NCBI GenBank assembly: GCA_963777735.1
Contig: CAVZRQ010000008.1
Location: 1,116,001-1,180,000 of the forward strand
DNA length: 64,000 nt
Reading direction: 5' to 3'
Source of the DNA: ZC4RG30 sp963777735
Lineage (GTDB): Bacteria; Pseudomonadota; Gammaproteobacteria; Steroidobacterales; Steroidobacteraceae
Of the stretch, positions 46,297 through 56,401 are shown piece after piece. The notes beneath the pieces were generated by a model. It did not search any database. It was not told where the DNA came from and was given only the letters and a program-made list of their open reading frames with translations. Both the position numbers and the translations under genes were made by a program. Within the stretch, counting starts at the first letter, position 1; the number at the start of each line of letters is the position of its first letter.

Positions 46297-47109
46297 CTAT
46301 TTCGCGGACGAAGCCGCGGCAGCCGCTGCTTCTGCCTCAGCCTGCTTGAAATGCGCGATCAGCTGTGGCGGCGAAAGATAGCCCGGTATCAACTCGCCAC
46401 TCGCCAGCACCACACCGGGTGTTCCCGTGATGCCGATGTCGCGTCCCAGCTGGTAATCGCGCGCCACCGGCGATGCGGCGCAGCCCTTCAGATCCATCTT
46501 TTCGCCGGTTTTCGCGCGCGTGAAGGCTGCCTTGCGATCGGCTGAACACCACACCGTCTCGGCCTTCGACCAGGATTCCGTATCTGGACCGGTACGCGGG
46601 TAGAACAGATAACGCACCCGCACGCCCAGCTTGTTGTACTCGGCGATCTGCGAGTGCATCTGCCGGCACCAGGGGCAATCGATATCGGTGAATACCGTGA
46701 TGGTGTGGGCGGCATTCGCCGGCCCGAATACCAGCATCTGCGACTCGGGCACCTTGGCCAGCAAGCCTAGCCGGAGTTCACGACGCCGGCCTTCGGAAAG
46801 GTTGGGGAACTCACTGGTGTCCGAGACCTTGTACATGTCGCCTGCGAACACATACGCGCCATCGGCCGAGATGTAGGAGATATCCGTGCCGTGGGTGATC
46901 TCGTAGATGCCGGACACCGGCGTAGGCCGCAGGTCTTCCGGCTTCGCTCCCGGGATCTTTGCAGCGAGCGCGATCCGTGGATCGCCACTGGCAACCGCAG
47001 CCGGTGCGCTGGCGGAAGGTTCTGCGGCGGCAGCAGGCGCCACCGCTTCGCGGGCGCAGGCGGCCAGTGGCAGGGCCACGAAGCAAAGCAGTGCAGTTCG
47101 GATATTCAT
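46297..47109 (-). CDS. dsbC: Thiol:disulfide interchange protein DsbC
   Basis: A 270-residue periplasmic disulfide isomerase. Start chosen at 47109, giving MNIRTALLCFVALPLAACA with a possible lipobox; upstream in-frame sequence is Arg-rich. The N-terminal dimerisation domain reads VSGIYEITHGTDISYISADGAYVFAGDMYKV. The thioredoxin domain has Cys145-Pro-Trp-Cys148 in FTDIDCPWCRQMH and cis-Pro in ITGTPGVVL. Downstream of xerD, the conserved order. Confidence 0.93.
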   Translation of the reverse strand: MNIRTALLCFVALPLAACAREAVAPAAAAEPSASAPAAVASGDPRIALAAKIPGAKPEDLRPTPVSGIYEITHGTDISYISADGAYVFAGDMYKVSDTSEFPNLSEGRRRELRLGLLAKVPESQMLVFGPANAAHTITVFTDIDCPWCRQMHSQIAEYNKLGVRVRYLFYPRTGPDTESWSKAETVWCSADRKAAFTRAKTGEKMDLKGCAASPVARDYQLGRDIGITGTPGVVLASGELIPGYLSPPQLIAHFKQAEAEAAAAAASSAK

Positions 47110-47192
47110 GGGCGTGAGTCTAACACCACGCAGGGTTCTGGCTTCAGCCGCGCGGATCCTCAAGCGGAAGGCACCCCTCACGCTCAAGCACA

Positions 47193-48149
47193 CTAGCCGC
47201 GCGGATGATGCTGCGAGTGCATTTCCTTCATGCGCTCGCGGGCCACGTGCGTGTAGATCTGCGTTGTCGACAGATCACTGTGGCCCAGCAGCATCTGCAC
47301 CACGCGCAGGTCGGCGCCATGATTGAGCAGATGGGTCGCAAACGCATGCCGCAGGGTATGCGGTGAGAGGTCCTTGTCGATGTTCGACTTGCGGGCGTAG
47401 CGCTTGATGATGTGCCAGAAGGCCTGACGCGTCATGTGGTCACCGCGACGGGTCGGAAACAGGTATTCCGTGGTCCGATCCAGCAGGATCTCGCCCCGGC
47501 CGGTGCCGATGAACTCGCGCAGCCAGCGCACGGCTTCTTCGCCCAGCGGAATCATGCGCTCGCGATCGCCCTTGCCATGGACGCGCAGCACGCCCTGGTT
47601 CAGGTTCAGCTGCGAGTACTTGAGGGTGACGAGTTCGGACACGCGCAGGCCGGTGGCATAGAGCACTTCCAGCATGGTGCGGTCACGGCTGCCCAGCGGA
47701 TCGGAAACCACCGGCGCGTTGAGCAGCGATTCGACTTCTTCTTCAGAGAGGGATTTCGGCAGCGAACGGCCGATCTTCGGCATGGCGATCTGCGCAGTCG
47801 GGTCTTCGCGCAGCGTGCCTTCACGCAGCAGATGCCGGAAGAAGCGGCGGAATGAAGACAGCTGGCGCGCCGTGGAGCGCGGCCTGGCGCCGGCTTCGAC
47901 ACGGAAGGCGATGAAGCCCAGCACGTCGGCACGGGTGGCCTTGGTGATCGAACCATTCTGCGTCGCGAGCCAGCGCGACAATGCCATCAGGTCCGCGCGA
48001 TACGCGGCCAGTGTATTGGCCGAAAGGCCCCGTTCCATCCAGGCACCATCCAGAAACCGTGTCACGGCCGGATCTACCGTGTCGGCGACAGTTCGGACAA
48101 CAGCTGCAGTGGCGGACTTGGTCACTTGGGTACTTCCGGGTCGGAGCAT
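47193..48149 (-). CDS. xerD: Site-specific tyrosine recombinase XerD
   Basis: About 318 residues from ATG 48149; GTG at 48125 and GTG at 48176 are alternatives. The SAM-like core-binding domain starts FLDGAWMERGLSANTLAAYRADL. Catalytic residues Arg (ATGLRVSEL), Lys (HGKGDRERMIPL), His-x-x-Arg (LSPHTLRHAFATHLL), His (LLGHSDLSTTQIY) and Tyr in QIYTHV are present. XerD with XerC resolves chromosome dimers at dif. It is the housekeeping copy, not a mobile-element integrase. It is divergent from the acyltransferase gene. Confidence 0.95.
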   Translation of the reverse strand: MLRPGSTQVTKSATAAVVRTVADTVDPAVTRFLDGAWMERGLSANTLAAYRADLMALSRWLATQNGSITKATRADVLGFIAFRVEAGARPRSTARQLSSFRRFFRHLLREGTLREDPTAQIAMPKIGRSLPKSLSEEEVESLLNAPVVSDPLGSRDRTMLEVLYATGLRVSELVTLKYSQLNLNQGVLRVHGKGDRERMIPLGEEAVRWLREFIGTGRGEILLDRTTEYLFPTRRGDHMTRQAFWHIIKRYARKSNIDKDLSPHTLRHAFATHLLNHGADLRVVQMLLGHSDLSTTQIYTHVARERMKEMHSQHHPRG

Positions 48150-48279
48150 GGCGGGTTCTGTCAACAGTATCGGCACTCCTCCCCCACCTCTGCGTGATGG
48201 CTTTCACAGCGGCCATAACGCGTTAACATAAAGAGAAGCGGGTCACACTATCCTTCAAGCAGCGAGAGCTCCCGTCACT

Positions 48280-49026
48280 GTGTCGCAACCCCGAGACCTG
48301 CCCCGCTGGCTGGCCGTGCCCTACGCGGCCTACGCCCTGCTGGCTTTTACGCTGCTGGCACTCATTGCGCTGATCCTGATCCTGCCCGTGCCCTGGCAGA
48401 CTTTGCGTCGTCGCATGGTGCGCGCCGCTGCGCGCCTGGCGCTGTTCGTGTGCGGGATGCGGGTGAAGGTGCTGCATGCCGATCGACTGCCGGCCGGCGC
48501 CTGTGTCGTCGTCGCCAACCATTCCAGCTATCTCGACGGTATCGTGCTTTACGCGGCCCTGCCACCGGTGTTCGGCTTCGTGATCAAGCGCGAAATGAGC
48601 AAGGTGCCGGTCGCCAATCTGCTGCTGCGCCGGATTGGCGCGCATTACGTGGATCGCGGCCGCAGCCAGAAGAGCGCTCGCGACACACGCAAACTGCTGA
48701 AGCGGGCGGCAGCAGGTGGCGCGCTGGCGTTCTTCCCGGAGGGCACTTTCCATCACGAGCCCGGCCTGCTGAAATTTCGCAGCGGCGCCTTCCTGGTGGC
48801 GGCCCGCGCGGGACTTGCAGTAATGCCGGTGGCGATCCGCGGCACCCGCCATGCGCTGCCCGCCACCTCCATGTTGCCGCGACCGGGGCGGATCGAGATT
48901 GAACTCACGCCGCTGCTGCCCGCGCCGGCCTCGACTGCAGCGGCCGATGTAGCCACCACCATGAACGCCGCGCGGCAGGCCATCCTCGCGCGCATTGCCG
49001 AGCCGGATCTGGCGCCAGACGGCTAA
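48280..49026 (+). CDS. PlsC-type lysophospholipid/glycerol acyltransferase
   Basis: A 248-residue membrane enzyme with an N-terminal hydrophobic region (YAAYALLAFTLLALIALILIL) and the HX4D motif NHSSYLD, GFVIKREMSKVPVANLLLRRIGAHYVDR, and FFPEGTFHHEPGLLKFRSGAF. It would acylate a lysophospholipid or similar acceptor. GTG start at 48280. Ten bases separate it from the ETF-QO gene. Confidence 0.9.
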   Translation: MSQPRDLPRWLAVPYAAYALLAFTLLALIALILILPVPWQTLRRRMVRAAARLALFVCGMRVKVLHADRLPAGACVVVANHSSYLDGIVLYAALPPVFGFVIKREMSKVPVANLLLRRIGAHYVDRGRSQKSARDTRKLLKRAAAGGALAFFPEGTFHHEPGLLKFRSGAFLVAARAGLAVMPVAIRGTRHALPATSMLPRPGRIEIELTPLLPAPASTAAADVATTMNAARQAILARIAEPDLAPDG

Positions 49027-49036
49027 ACTCCCGCGC

Positions 49037-50635
49037 ATGATTGAACGCGATGTCATGGAGTACGACGTACTGGTCGTCGGCGCTGGCCCCGCTGGCCTCG
49101 CGGCGGCCATCCGCCTGAAGCAGCTCGACCCGGCCCGAACAGTCTGCGTGCTCGAAAAGGCGGCGAGTGTCGGCGGGCACTCGCTTTCCGGGGCGGTCAT
49201 GGAGCCCGCACCGCTGGATGCCCTGTGGCCGGAATGGCGAGGGCAGATGCCGGCACTGTGCACGGCCGTGCAACGCGATGAACTGCGACTGCTCACTGCC
49301 AACGGCTCATTGCGTTTGCCGCTGCCGCCCCAGCAACGCAACCATGGCAATTTCATCCTGTCGCTCGGGCAACTGCTGCCCTTGCTGGCACAGCAGGCCG
49401 AGACCCTTGGGGTGGATGTGCTGCCCGGATTCGCTGCCAGCGCTCCGCTCTACGACGCCAACGGTGCAGTGGCCGGCGTGCGTGTCGGCGACATGGGGCT
49501 GGACGCCGCGGGCAATCCCGGCCCGGACTTCGCACCTGGCCCGGAGATCCGCGCGCAGACAACGCTGGTTGCCGAGGGCTGCCGCGGTAGCCTCGCCAAA
49601 CAGCTGATCAACCAGTTCGCGCTCGATGCCGGGCGCTCGCCGCAGACCTATGCGCTGGGCTTCAAGGAGCTGTGGCAATTGCCAGCCGGCCGCGGCCAGC
49701 CAGGACTGGTGCAGCACTCCGTGGGCTGGCCACTCGACAACGCGAGCTATGGCGGCAGTTTTGTGTACCACCTGCCGGATGACCAGGTCTACGTGGGGTA
49801 TGTCGTCGGTCTCGATTACCAGGACCCGCGGCTGTCGCCATTCGAGGCATTCCAGCAGTTCAAGCATCATCCCTCGATGCGCGCCCTGCTCGATGGTGGC
49901 GAACTGCTTTCTGCCGGTGCGCGCAGCATCGCCGCGGGCGGCTGGCAATCCTGTCCGAAACTCGACATGCCGGGCGCGATGCTGGTGGGCGATGCCGCCG
50001 GCACGCTCAACTTCCCCAAGATCAAGGGCATTCACCAGGCCCTGCGCTGCGGCATGCTGGCGGCAGAACATCTGTCAGCCAGCGGCAGCAGCGATGGCTT
50101 TGACGCGCGCTGGCGTGAATCAGAAGGCGGACGTGAACTGCACCAGGTGCGCAACATCAAGCCGGGCTTCAAGCGCGGCCTGTGGTTTGGACTTGCCAAT
50201 GGCGCGTTTGAAACACTGACTGGCGGCGCCGCGCCGTGGACGCTGCAGAACAGCAGCAACCAGGCCATGCATCGCCTGGATGAATACGACTCGCCTGACC
50301 GGCAGTGGCAGCCACGCGAACTGCCACCGCGCGATCGGCTGGCCGCCGTGTTCTTCGCCCAGACGAGCCACAATGAAGCCCAGCCGGTGCACCTGCACGT
50401 GGCCGACACGCATCTCTGCGCCACGCGCTGCACGGCCGAGTACGGCAATCCCTGCACGCGTTTCTGCCCGGCGAATGTGTATGAAATGGTGGACGATGGC
50501 GCCGGTGGCAGACGCCTGCAGGTGAACGCCGCCAACTGCGTGCACTGCAAGGCCTGTGACATCAAGGATCCCTACGCTGTGATCACCTGGACCACACCGG
50601 AAGGCGGCAGCGGCCCCAACTATTCGAACCTGTGA
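49037..50635 (+). CDS. Electron transfer flavoprotein-ubiquinone oxidoreductase
   Basis: A 532-residue membrane-associated flavoprotein that passes electrons from ETF to ubiquinone during fatty and amino acid oxidation. FAD-binding VLVVGAGPAGLAAAIRL, GGHSLSGAVMEP, PKLDMPGAMLVGDAAGTLNFPKIKGIHQA, and a C-terminal [4Fe-4S] site (ATRCTAEYGNPCTRFCP, CVHCKACDIKDP). It is shorter than the mitochondrial enzyme (~580). No ETF genes are in the window. Its stop overlaps the mgtE start (GTGA). Confidence 0.95.
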   Translation: MIERDVMEYDVLVVGAGPAGLAAAIRLKQLDPARTVCVLEKAASVGGHSLSGAVMEPAPLDALWPEWRGQMPALCTAVQRDELRLLTANGSLRLPLPPQQRNHGNFILSLGQLLPLLAQQAETLGVDVLPGFAASAPLYDANGAVAGVRVGDMGLDAAGNPGPDFAPGPEIRAQTTLVAEGCRGSLAKQLINQFALDAGRSPQTYALGFKELWQLPAGRGQPGLVQHSVGWPLDNASYGGSFVYHLPDDQVYVGYVVGLDYQDPRLSPFEAFQQFKHHPSMRALLDGGELLSAGARSIAAGGWQSCPKLDMPGAMLVGDAAGTLNFPKIKGIHQALRCGMLAAEHLSASGSSDGFDARWRESEGGRELHQVRNIKPGFKRGLWFGLANGAFETLTGGAAPWTLQNSSNQAMHRLDEYDSPDRQWQPRELPPRDRLAAVFFAQTSHNEAQPVHLHVADTHLCATRCTAEYGNPCTRFCPANVYEMVDDGAGGRRLQVNAANCVHCKACDIKDPYAVITWTTPEGGSGPNYSNL

Positions 50636-52014
50636 ACGAAATCCCCGACGAAAACCAGATTGCGGTGACACGCCCGGCCAAGGCGGGGCGCCTGGCTGCG
50701 TTGCGCACGGCGCTCGACGAGGGTGCCGTGCGTTCGGCCGAGCGCATGATCAACACGCTGCACCCGGCCGAGATCGCGCAGCTGCTGGAATCGCTGCCTC
50801 CCAAGCGCCGCGAGCTGGTGTGGGAGATGACCGATCCCGAGCTCGACGGCGACGTGCTGGTGGAGCTCAGCGACGATGTGCGCGCGCAGCTGATCAGCGA
50901 CATGGATCCGGAAGAGCTGGCCGCGGCCACCGAGGGCATGGAGGTCGACGATCTGGCCGACCTGCTGTCCGACCTGCCGGAGAAGGTCACGCAGCAGCTG
51001 CTGCGCAACATGGACCAGCTCGACCGCGAGCGACTGTCGCGCGTGCTGTCGTGGCCGGAAGACTCGCGCCGGCGGCCTGATGAGCACCGACACGGTGAGC
51101 GTGCGCTCGGACGTCTCGCTCGAGGTGGTGCAGCGTTACCTGCGCATGCGCGGCGAACTGCCGGACGCGCACCGACCGGCTGTTCGTGGTGGATCGCAGC
51201 GACCGGTTCCTCGGCACCATCACGCTGGCCCGGCTGCTCACGGCCGATCCCGACAATATCGTGGGCGCCAGCCTCGACACCGAGGCGCCGCGCATCGCGC
51301 CGGATGTGCCGGCGAGCGAAGTGTCGCAGCTGTTCCGCGATCGCGATCTGGTCTCCGCTCCGGTGGTGGATGAGCAGGGTGTGCTGCTGGGCCGCATCAC
51401 CGTCGATGACGTGGTGGACGTCATCACCGAGGAAGCCGCGCACGAAGTCATGGCCGGCGCCGGTCTGCGCGACGAAGAAGACGTGTTCGCGCCGGTGATT
51501 CCGGCCACGCGCCGCCGCATGCTGTGGCTCGGCATCAACCTCATCACCGCCATCCTGGCCGGGTTCGTGGTGCAGCGCTTCGAAGGCACCATCGAGAAAG
51601 TGGCTGCACTGGCCGTGCTGATGCCGATCGTCGCGAGCATGGGCGGCATCGCCGGCACGCAGACCGTCACGCTGATCATCCGTTCGATGGCGCTGGGACA
51701 GGTGGAATGGCGCGACGCGCGCTGGCTGCTGCTGCGCGAAATGGGCGTGAGCGCCCTCACCGGCACTTGCGATGTCGGTGATCCTCGCCGCCATCACCGT
51801 GGCCTGGCTTGGCACCTGGATGATCGCAGTCATCATCGCGGTGGCCATGCTCACCAATCTGCTGGCCGCCGCCATCGTGGGCGTGATGGTGCCGCTCACG
51901 CTGCGCCGGCTGAATATCGACCCGGCGCTGTCGGCTGGCGTGATCCTCACCACGTTCACCGACTGCATCGGGTTCGCGACGCTGCTGGGTCTGGGCGCGA
52001 TTTTCCTGACCTGA
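50632..52014 (+). CDS. mgtE: Magnesium transporter MgtE (three frame breaks)
   Basis: About 459 residues after repair. The N domain (INTLHPAEIAQLLESLPPKRRELVWEM, DPEELAAATEGMEVDDLADLLSDLPE) is followed by paired CBS domains (RFLGTITLARLLTAD, VDEQGVLLGRITVDDVVDVITEE) and a five-helix pore (ASMGGIAGTQTVTLIIRSMALGQ, TTFTDCIGFATLLGLGAIFL). Breaks near 51068, 51170 and 51768, each one extra base. GTG start at 50632 overlaps the upstream stop. It converges on czcA. Confidence 0.93.
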
Positions 52015-55000
52015 ACCAGCAACCTGCCTGCGACCCGAGGTCATCCGGTAGAGACCCGGCAACACCAGCAGTGTCAGCAGTGTCGAGGAGACGATGCCGC
52101 CGATCACCACGGTGGCCAGCGGTCGCTGCACTTCGCTGCCGATGCCGGTGTTGAAGGCCATGGGCACGAAGCCCAGACCCGCAACCAGCGCGGTCATCAG
52201 CACCGGCCGCAGCCGACCCATGGCGCCTTGGACGATGGCAGCATCCAAAGCCAATCCGTCGTTGCGCAGGCTGCGGAAGAAGCTGACCAGCACCAGACCG
52301 TTCAGCACCGCCACACCGGAAAGCGCGATGAATCCCACGCCTGCGGAGATGGACAGGGGGATGTCGCGCAGCCACAGGGCGAGCACACCGCCGGTGAGCG
52401 CCAGCGGCACGCCGGAGAAGATGACCAGCGCATCCTTCACCGAGCCGAAGGCCATGATGAGCAGCAGCAGGATCAGCGCCAGCGTCACTGGCACCACGAC
52501 CGCCAGCCGCTGGCTCGCGCTCTGCAGCTGTTCGAACGTGCCGCCATAGTCGAGCCAGTAACCGGCCGGCAGATCGATGTCTGCGGCAATCTTCGCCTGC
52601 AGTTCTTCCATGAAGCTGCCCAGATCGCGGCCCCGCACGTTGGCAGTGACGACCACGCGGCGCTTGCCCTGTTCGCGGTTGATCTGATTCGGGCCTTCGG
52701 CAATGGTCATTTCGGCCACTTCTGCCAGCGGCACGAAGCCGCCACCGGGCAATGGCACTGTCAGCTGCTGGAACACCCGCGTATCTGCACGCAGGCTCTC
52801 TGGCAGGCGCACGACAATGTCGAAACGTCGATCGCCCTGGAACAGCTGGCCGGCCGGTTGGCCTCCAAATGCCGTCGACACCACCTGCTGCACGTCGGCC
52901 ACCGACAGCCCATGCCGCGCGAGCAGTTCGCGTCGCGGCGAGATGGTCATCATCGGCAGGCCGGTGGTCTGCTCGACCTTCACGTCCGCGGCGCCTGCCA
53001 CGCCAGCCAGCACCGCTTCGATGAGACCCGCCTGCTCGTTCAGCACCTCGAGATCATCGCCATAGACCTTGACCGCGACGTCGGAGCGCACGCCGGAGAT
53101 CAGCTCATTGAAGCGCATCTGGATGGGCTGGGTGAATTCGTAGTTGTTGCCGGGCACCCGCATGGCGCGCGCCACCAGGTCCGCCACCACCTGCGACTTG
53201 GGCTTGTCCGGATCCGGCCACTGGCTGCGGTCCTTCAGCATCACGAAGTTGTCGGCCACGGAAGGCGGCATGGGATCGGTGGCCACCTCGGCCGTCCCCA
53301 GCTTCGCGAACACATGCGCCACCTCGGGCAACTGGCGGATCTCGTTCTCGAGCTGCCGCTGCATGGCGATGGCCTGCGACAGCGAAGTGCCCGGCACGCG
53401 CAGCGCGTGCAGCGCGATGTCGCCTTCATCGAGGCTCGGGATGAACTCGCTGCCCAGCCGCGTGGCGAGCAGCCCGCAGAGCAGCACCAGCAGCGCCGCG
53501 GCCGCCAGCACCACAACCCGCGCCCGCAGCGCGAAGCGCAGTGCCGGCTGATAGATCCGCTCGCAGGCCACCAGCACGGGATTGCGGTGCTTGCCGACGG
53601 GACCCGTGATCAGCAGCGCCACCGCCGCCGGCACGAAGGTCAGCGACAGCACCAGCGCGGCCATCAGCGCCATGACCACCGTGAGCGCCATCGGCTGGAA
53701 CATCTTGCCTTCCACGCCCGTGAGCGCGAACAGCGGCAGATACACCGCGGCAATGATGCCCACACCGAACAGGCTGGGCCGGATCACTTCATCGGTGGAT
53801 TCATACACCGCTGCCAGGCGTTCCTGCAGCGACATGGGAACGGACCGCGATGCCTGCGCTTCGCCCAGCCTGCGGATGCAGTTCTCCACGATGATCACGG
53901 CGCCATCGACGATCAGGCCGAAGTCGAGCGCGCCGAGGGACATCAGATTGGCGCTGACGCGGTTCTGCACCATGCCGGTAATCGTTGCCAGCATGGCCAG
54001 CGGAATGACTGCCGCGGTGATCAGCGCGGCGCGCAGATTGCCGAGAAAGGCGAACAGCACGACGATGACCAGCAGCGCACCTTCCAGCAGGTTGGTGCGC
54101 ACCGTGGCCAGCGTGCGATCGACCAGCGTCGTGCGATCATAGATCGCCTTCGCCTCCAGCCCTTCCGGCAGGCTGGACTGCAGCTGCTCCAGTTTGGCGG
54201 CGGCGGCGCGAGCCACATTGCGGCTGTTCTCGCCCACCAGCATGAACACGGTGCCGAGCACCACTTCCTCGCCGTTCATCGTGGCGGCGCCCGTGCGCAG
54301 CGCGCTGCCCCATTCCACGGCAGCCAGATCGGCGATCAGCACCGGCACGCCGTCGATCGTGCGAACCACGATGCGCCGCACGTCATCGAGACTGGACGAC
54401 TGGCCCGGCGAGCGGATGAGGTACTGACTGCCATTGCGCTCGATGTACCCCGCGCCCGCATTGGCATTGTTGCGTTCCAGCGCAGCCACCAGGTCCTGCG
54501 GCGTGAGGCCGTAGGCCAGCAGCCGTGCCGGCAACGGCGCCACGACAACCTGCCGCTCGTTGCCACCGATGCTGTTGACCTCGGTGACGCCGGGCACCTG
54601 CGCCAGCTGCGGCCGCACGATCCAGCGCATGGCGTCATGCAGGTCATGCGTATCGAACTTCGTGCCATCGGGCTTCAGCGCGCCGGGCTTGGGTTCGACG
54701 GTGAACATGAAGATCTCGCCGAGGCCCGTGGCAATCGGCCCCATCGCCGGCTCCAGGCCCTGCGGCAGGCGCGATTTCAGTTCACCCAGGCGCTCGACAA
54801 CACGCTGCCTCGCGAAGTAGATGTCGGTGCCTTCCTCGAACACCACCGTGACCTGCGACAACCCGTAGCGCGACAACGACCGCGTGTAGGAGAGTTTCGG
54901 CAAGCCCGCCATCGCGTTTTCCACGACGAAGCTGACCCGTTGCTCGGCCTCGAGCGGCGTGTAGCCCGGCGCCTCGGTGTTGATCTGCACCTGGACATTG

Positions 55001-55128
55001 GTGATGTCCGGCACCGCGTCGATCGGCAGGCGACTGGCGTTGTAGAACCCCAGCGCCGCCATCGCGAGCACGGCGAGCAGCACCAGGCCGCGACGCTGCA
55101 GCGAGAATTTCAGTATGCGTTCGAGCAT
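51757..55128 (-). CDS. czcA: Heavy-metal efflux RND transporter CzcA type
   Basis: An inner-membrane proton/metal antiporter of about 1040-1120 residues. N-terminus LERILKFSLQRRGLVLLAVLAMAALG; twelve membrane helices; ALDFGLIVDGAVIIVEN in helix 4 is the HME-RND (Zn/Co/Cd/Ni) proton-relay motif. The frame ends at 51757, but the last ~75 residues after LLVLPGLYRMTSGR run antisense to mgtE, are His/Arg/Asp-rich and do not look native. A lost stop near 52040 (frame with GGATGA) would remove this overlap. The rest of the long frame is intact. Confidence 0.93.
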   Translation of the reverse strand: MLERILKFSLQRRGLVLLAVLAMAALGFYNASRLPIDAVPDITNVQVQINTEAPGYTPLEAEQRVSFVVENAMAGLPKLSYTRSLSRYGLSQVTVVFEEGTDIYFARQRVVERLGELKSRLPQGLEPAMGPIATGLGEIFMFTVEPKPGALKPDGTKFDTHDLHDAMRWIVRPQLAQVPGVTEVNSIGGNERQVVVAPLPARLLAYGLTPQDLVAALERNNANAGAGYIERNGSQYLIRSPGQSSSLDDVRRIVVRTIDGVPVLIADLAAVEWGSALRTGAATMNGEEVVLGTVFMLVGENSRNVARAAAAKLEQLQSSLPEGLEAKAIYDRTTLVDRTLATVRTNLLEGALLVIVVLFAFLGNLRAALITAAVIPLAMLATITGMVQNRVSANLMSLGALDFGLIVDGAVIIVENCIRRLGEAQASRSVPMSLQERLAAVYESTDEVIRPSLFGVGIIAAVYLPLFALTGVEGKMFQPMALTVVMALMAALVLSLTFVPAAVALLITGPVGKHRNPVLVACERIYQPALRFALRARVVVLAAAALLVLLCGLLATRLGSEFIPSLDEGDIALHALRVPGTSLSQAIAMQRQLENEIRQLPEVAHVFAKLGTAEVATDPMPPSVADNFVMLKDRSQWPDPDKPKSQVVADLVARAMRVPGNNYEFTQPIQMRFNELISGVRSDVAVKVYGDDLEVLNEQAGLIEAVLAGVAGAADVKVEQTTGLPMMTISPRRELLARHGLSVADVQQVVSTAFGGQPAGQLFQGDRRFDIVVRLPESLRADTRVFQQLTVPLPGGGFVPLAEVAEMTIAEGPNQINREQGKRRVVVTANVRGRDLGSFMEELQAKIAADIDLPAGYWLDYGGTFEQLQSASQRLAVVVPVTLALILLLLIMAFGSVKDALVIFSGVPLALTGGVLALWLRDIPLSISAGVGFIALSGVAVLNGLVLVSFFRSLRNDGLALDAAIVQGAMGRLRPVLMTALVAGLGFVPMAFNTGIGSEVQRPLATVVIGGIVSSTLLTLLVLPGLYRMTSGRRQVAGSGQENRAQTQQRREPDAVGERGEDHASRQRRVDIQPAQRERHHHAHDGGGQQIGEHGHRDDDCDHPGAKPGHGDGGEDHRHRKCR

Positions 55129-55150
55129 GTGGATTACCTTCCCGTGCGCA

Positions 55151-56401
55151 TCAGTGATCGTGCGAGGCGCCGGCTTTTTCGATGTCGGCCTTCACGAGAT
55201 AGGAGTTGCCGGTGACGAACTCGGCACCGGGCAGCAGGCCAGCGAGAACCTCCACATGGGTGCCGTCGCGACGGCCCAGCGTCACGGGCAATGCCTGGTA
55301 GCTGCCGCCTTCCTGCACGAACACCACGTCCCAGTTGCGCACGCGCTGCAGGGCCGTGAGCGGCACCACCATCGGCACGGCGTGCCTCGCCACCGAGACC
55401 TGCGCCTCGATGAACTGCCCGGGCGTCCATTGCCTTCCGGCGTTGTCGAGCACCACCCGCGCGGTCACCGCGGATGCCGCGCCACCCACCGGTGACACGA
55501 AGCGGATCGAACCCGCGCCGCGCAGCTCGCCTTCTGCAGCCCGTACCTCCACGGGCCGGCCCAGTGCCAGTTTGCCGCGGTCGCGTGGAAACACGGCCAG
55601 CTCGGCCCACACCGAGCTGTAGTCGGCGATCTCGAACAGCGCATCACCCGCTGCACTTTCCCCCACGTTCACATTGCGCGCCGTGACCAGCCCGTTGATC
55701 GGCGCGGTGACCGGATAGGTCTGCAGGCTCTCGTTGCTTTCGATCGTGGCCAGCACCTGGCCGGCGCGGACGCTGTCGCCCACGCTGGCCGTCACGCTGC
55801 GCACGGGACCGGGAAAGCGGGCCCGCACCTGCCGGACGCGCTCCGCATCAGGAACGATATGCCCATACAACAGCAGCTGATCGGCAATCTCGCCCGGCCC
55901 CGCCTTCGCCGCGACCAGTTCTGCCGCAGCCGCCACGGCGGGATCCATCTCCACCCGCGCTTCGGGCGAGGCGTATTGCCATTCATGGACCTTGCCGGCG
56001 TATTCGAGGCGCACGCTGACGTCGAAGGAATGCGGTTCATACACCTCGCTCGCGCTCACGAGATAGTCCGCGCGCGGCACGAACACGTGTTTGTCCACCA
56101 CGCCGCCCGCGATGCCGGTAATGCGATGCAGGTCGATGGTGGCCTGCAACTGTTCGGGCGGTACGGGCTTGTCGGCCACCGTGGCGTACAGACGATATTC
56201 CGGCGGCACGCCATCCTCGAAGATGCTGACTTCGAGCTGCAGATCGCCGCTGCGCAGCAGCCTGCCCCGATGCGGTCCACGCTCAGGCGCCGCGGCTTCT
56301 TCCGCATGCTCTGCATGAGAGTCTCCGGCCGGGTTACCACCACAGGACGCGAGCAATGCGGTAACGAGCAGCCCGATGGCCACCGATGCTTGGCGAATCA
56401 T
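55151..56401 (-). CDS. czcB: Metal efflux periplasmic adaptor CzcB type
   Basis: A 416-residue membrane-fusion lipoprotein: lipobox LLASCGG, then a His-containing linker (SHAEHAEEAAAPERGPHRG), beta-barrel and lipoyl domains (VRSVTASVGDSVRAGQVLATIES, APINGLVTARNVNVGESAAG) and the membrane-proximal domain. Links CzcA to CzcC across the periplasm. Starts overlapping the czcC stop (ATGA); 22 bp from czcA. Confidence 0.93.
   Translation of the reverse strand: MIRQASVAIGLLVTALLASCGGNPAGDSHAEHAEEAAAPERGPHRGRLLRSGDLQLEVSIFEDGVPPEYRLYATVADKPVPPEQLQATIDLHRITGIAGGVVDKHVFVPRADYLVSASEVYEPHSFDVSVRLEYAGKVHEWQYASPEARVEMDPAVAAAAELVAAKAGPGEIADQLLLYGHIVPDAERVRQVRARFPGPVRSVTASVGDSVRAGQVLATIESNESLQTYPVTAPINGLVTARNVNVGESAAGDALFEIADYSSVWAELAVFPRDRGKLALGRPVEVRAAEGELRGAGSIRFVSPVGGAASAVTARVVLDNAGRQWTPGQFIEAQVSVARHAVPMVVPLTALQRVRNWDVVFVQEGGSYQALPVTLGRRDGTHVEVLAGLLPGAEFVTGNSYLVKADIEKAGASHDH

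Noticed and set aside
47193..48149. XerD as a phage or island integrase
   Set aside because: Sequence blocks and the adjacent dsbC match the housekeeping XerD locus.
52228..55215. A 995-codon open frame on the plus strand
   Set aside because: It lies opposite the intact czcA gene, is very rich in His, Arg and Gln, and shows no family motif. It is a shadow frame of GC-rich coding DNA.
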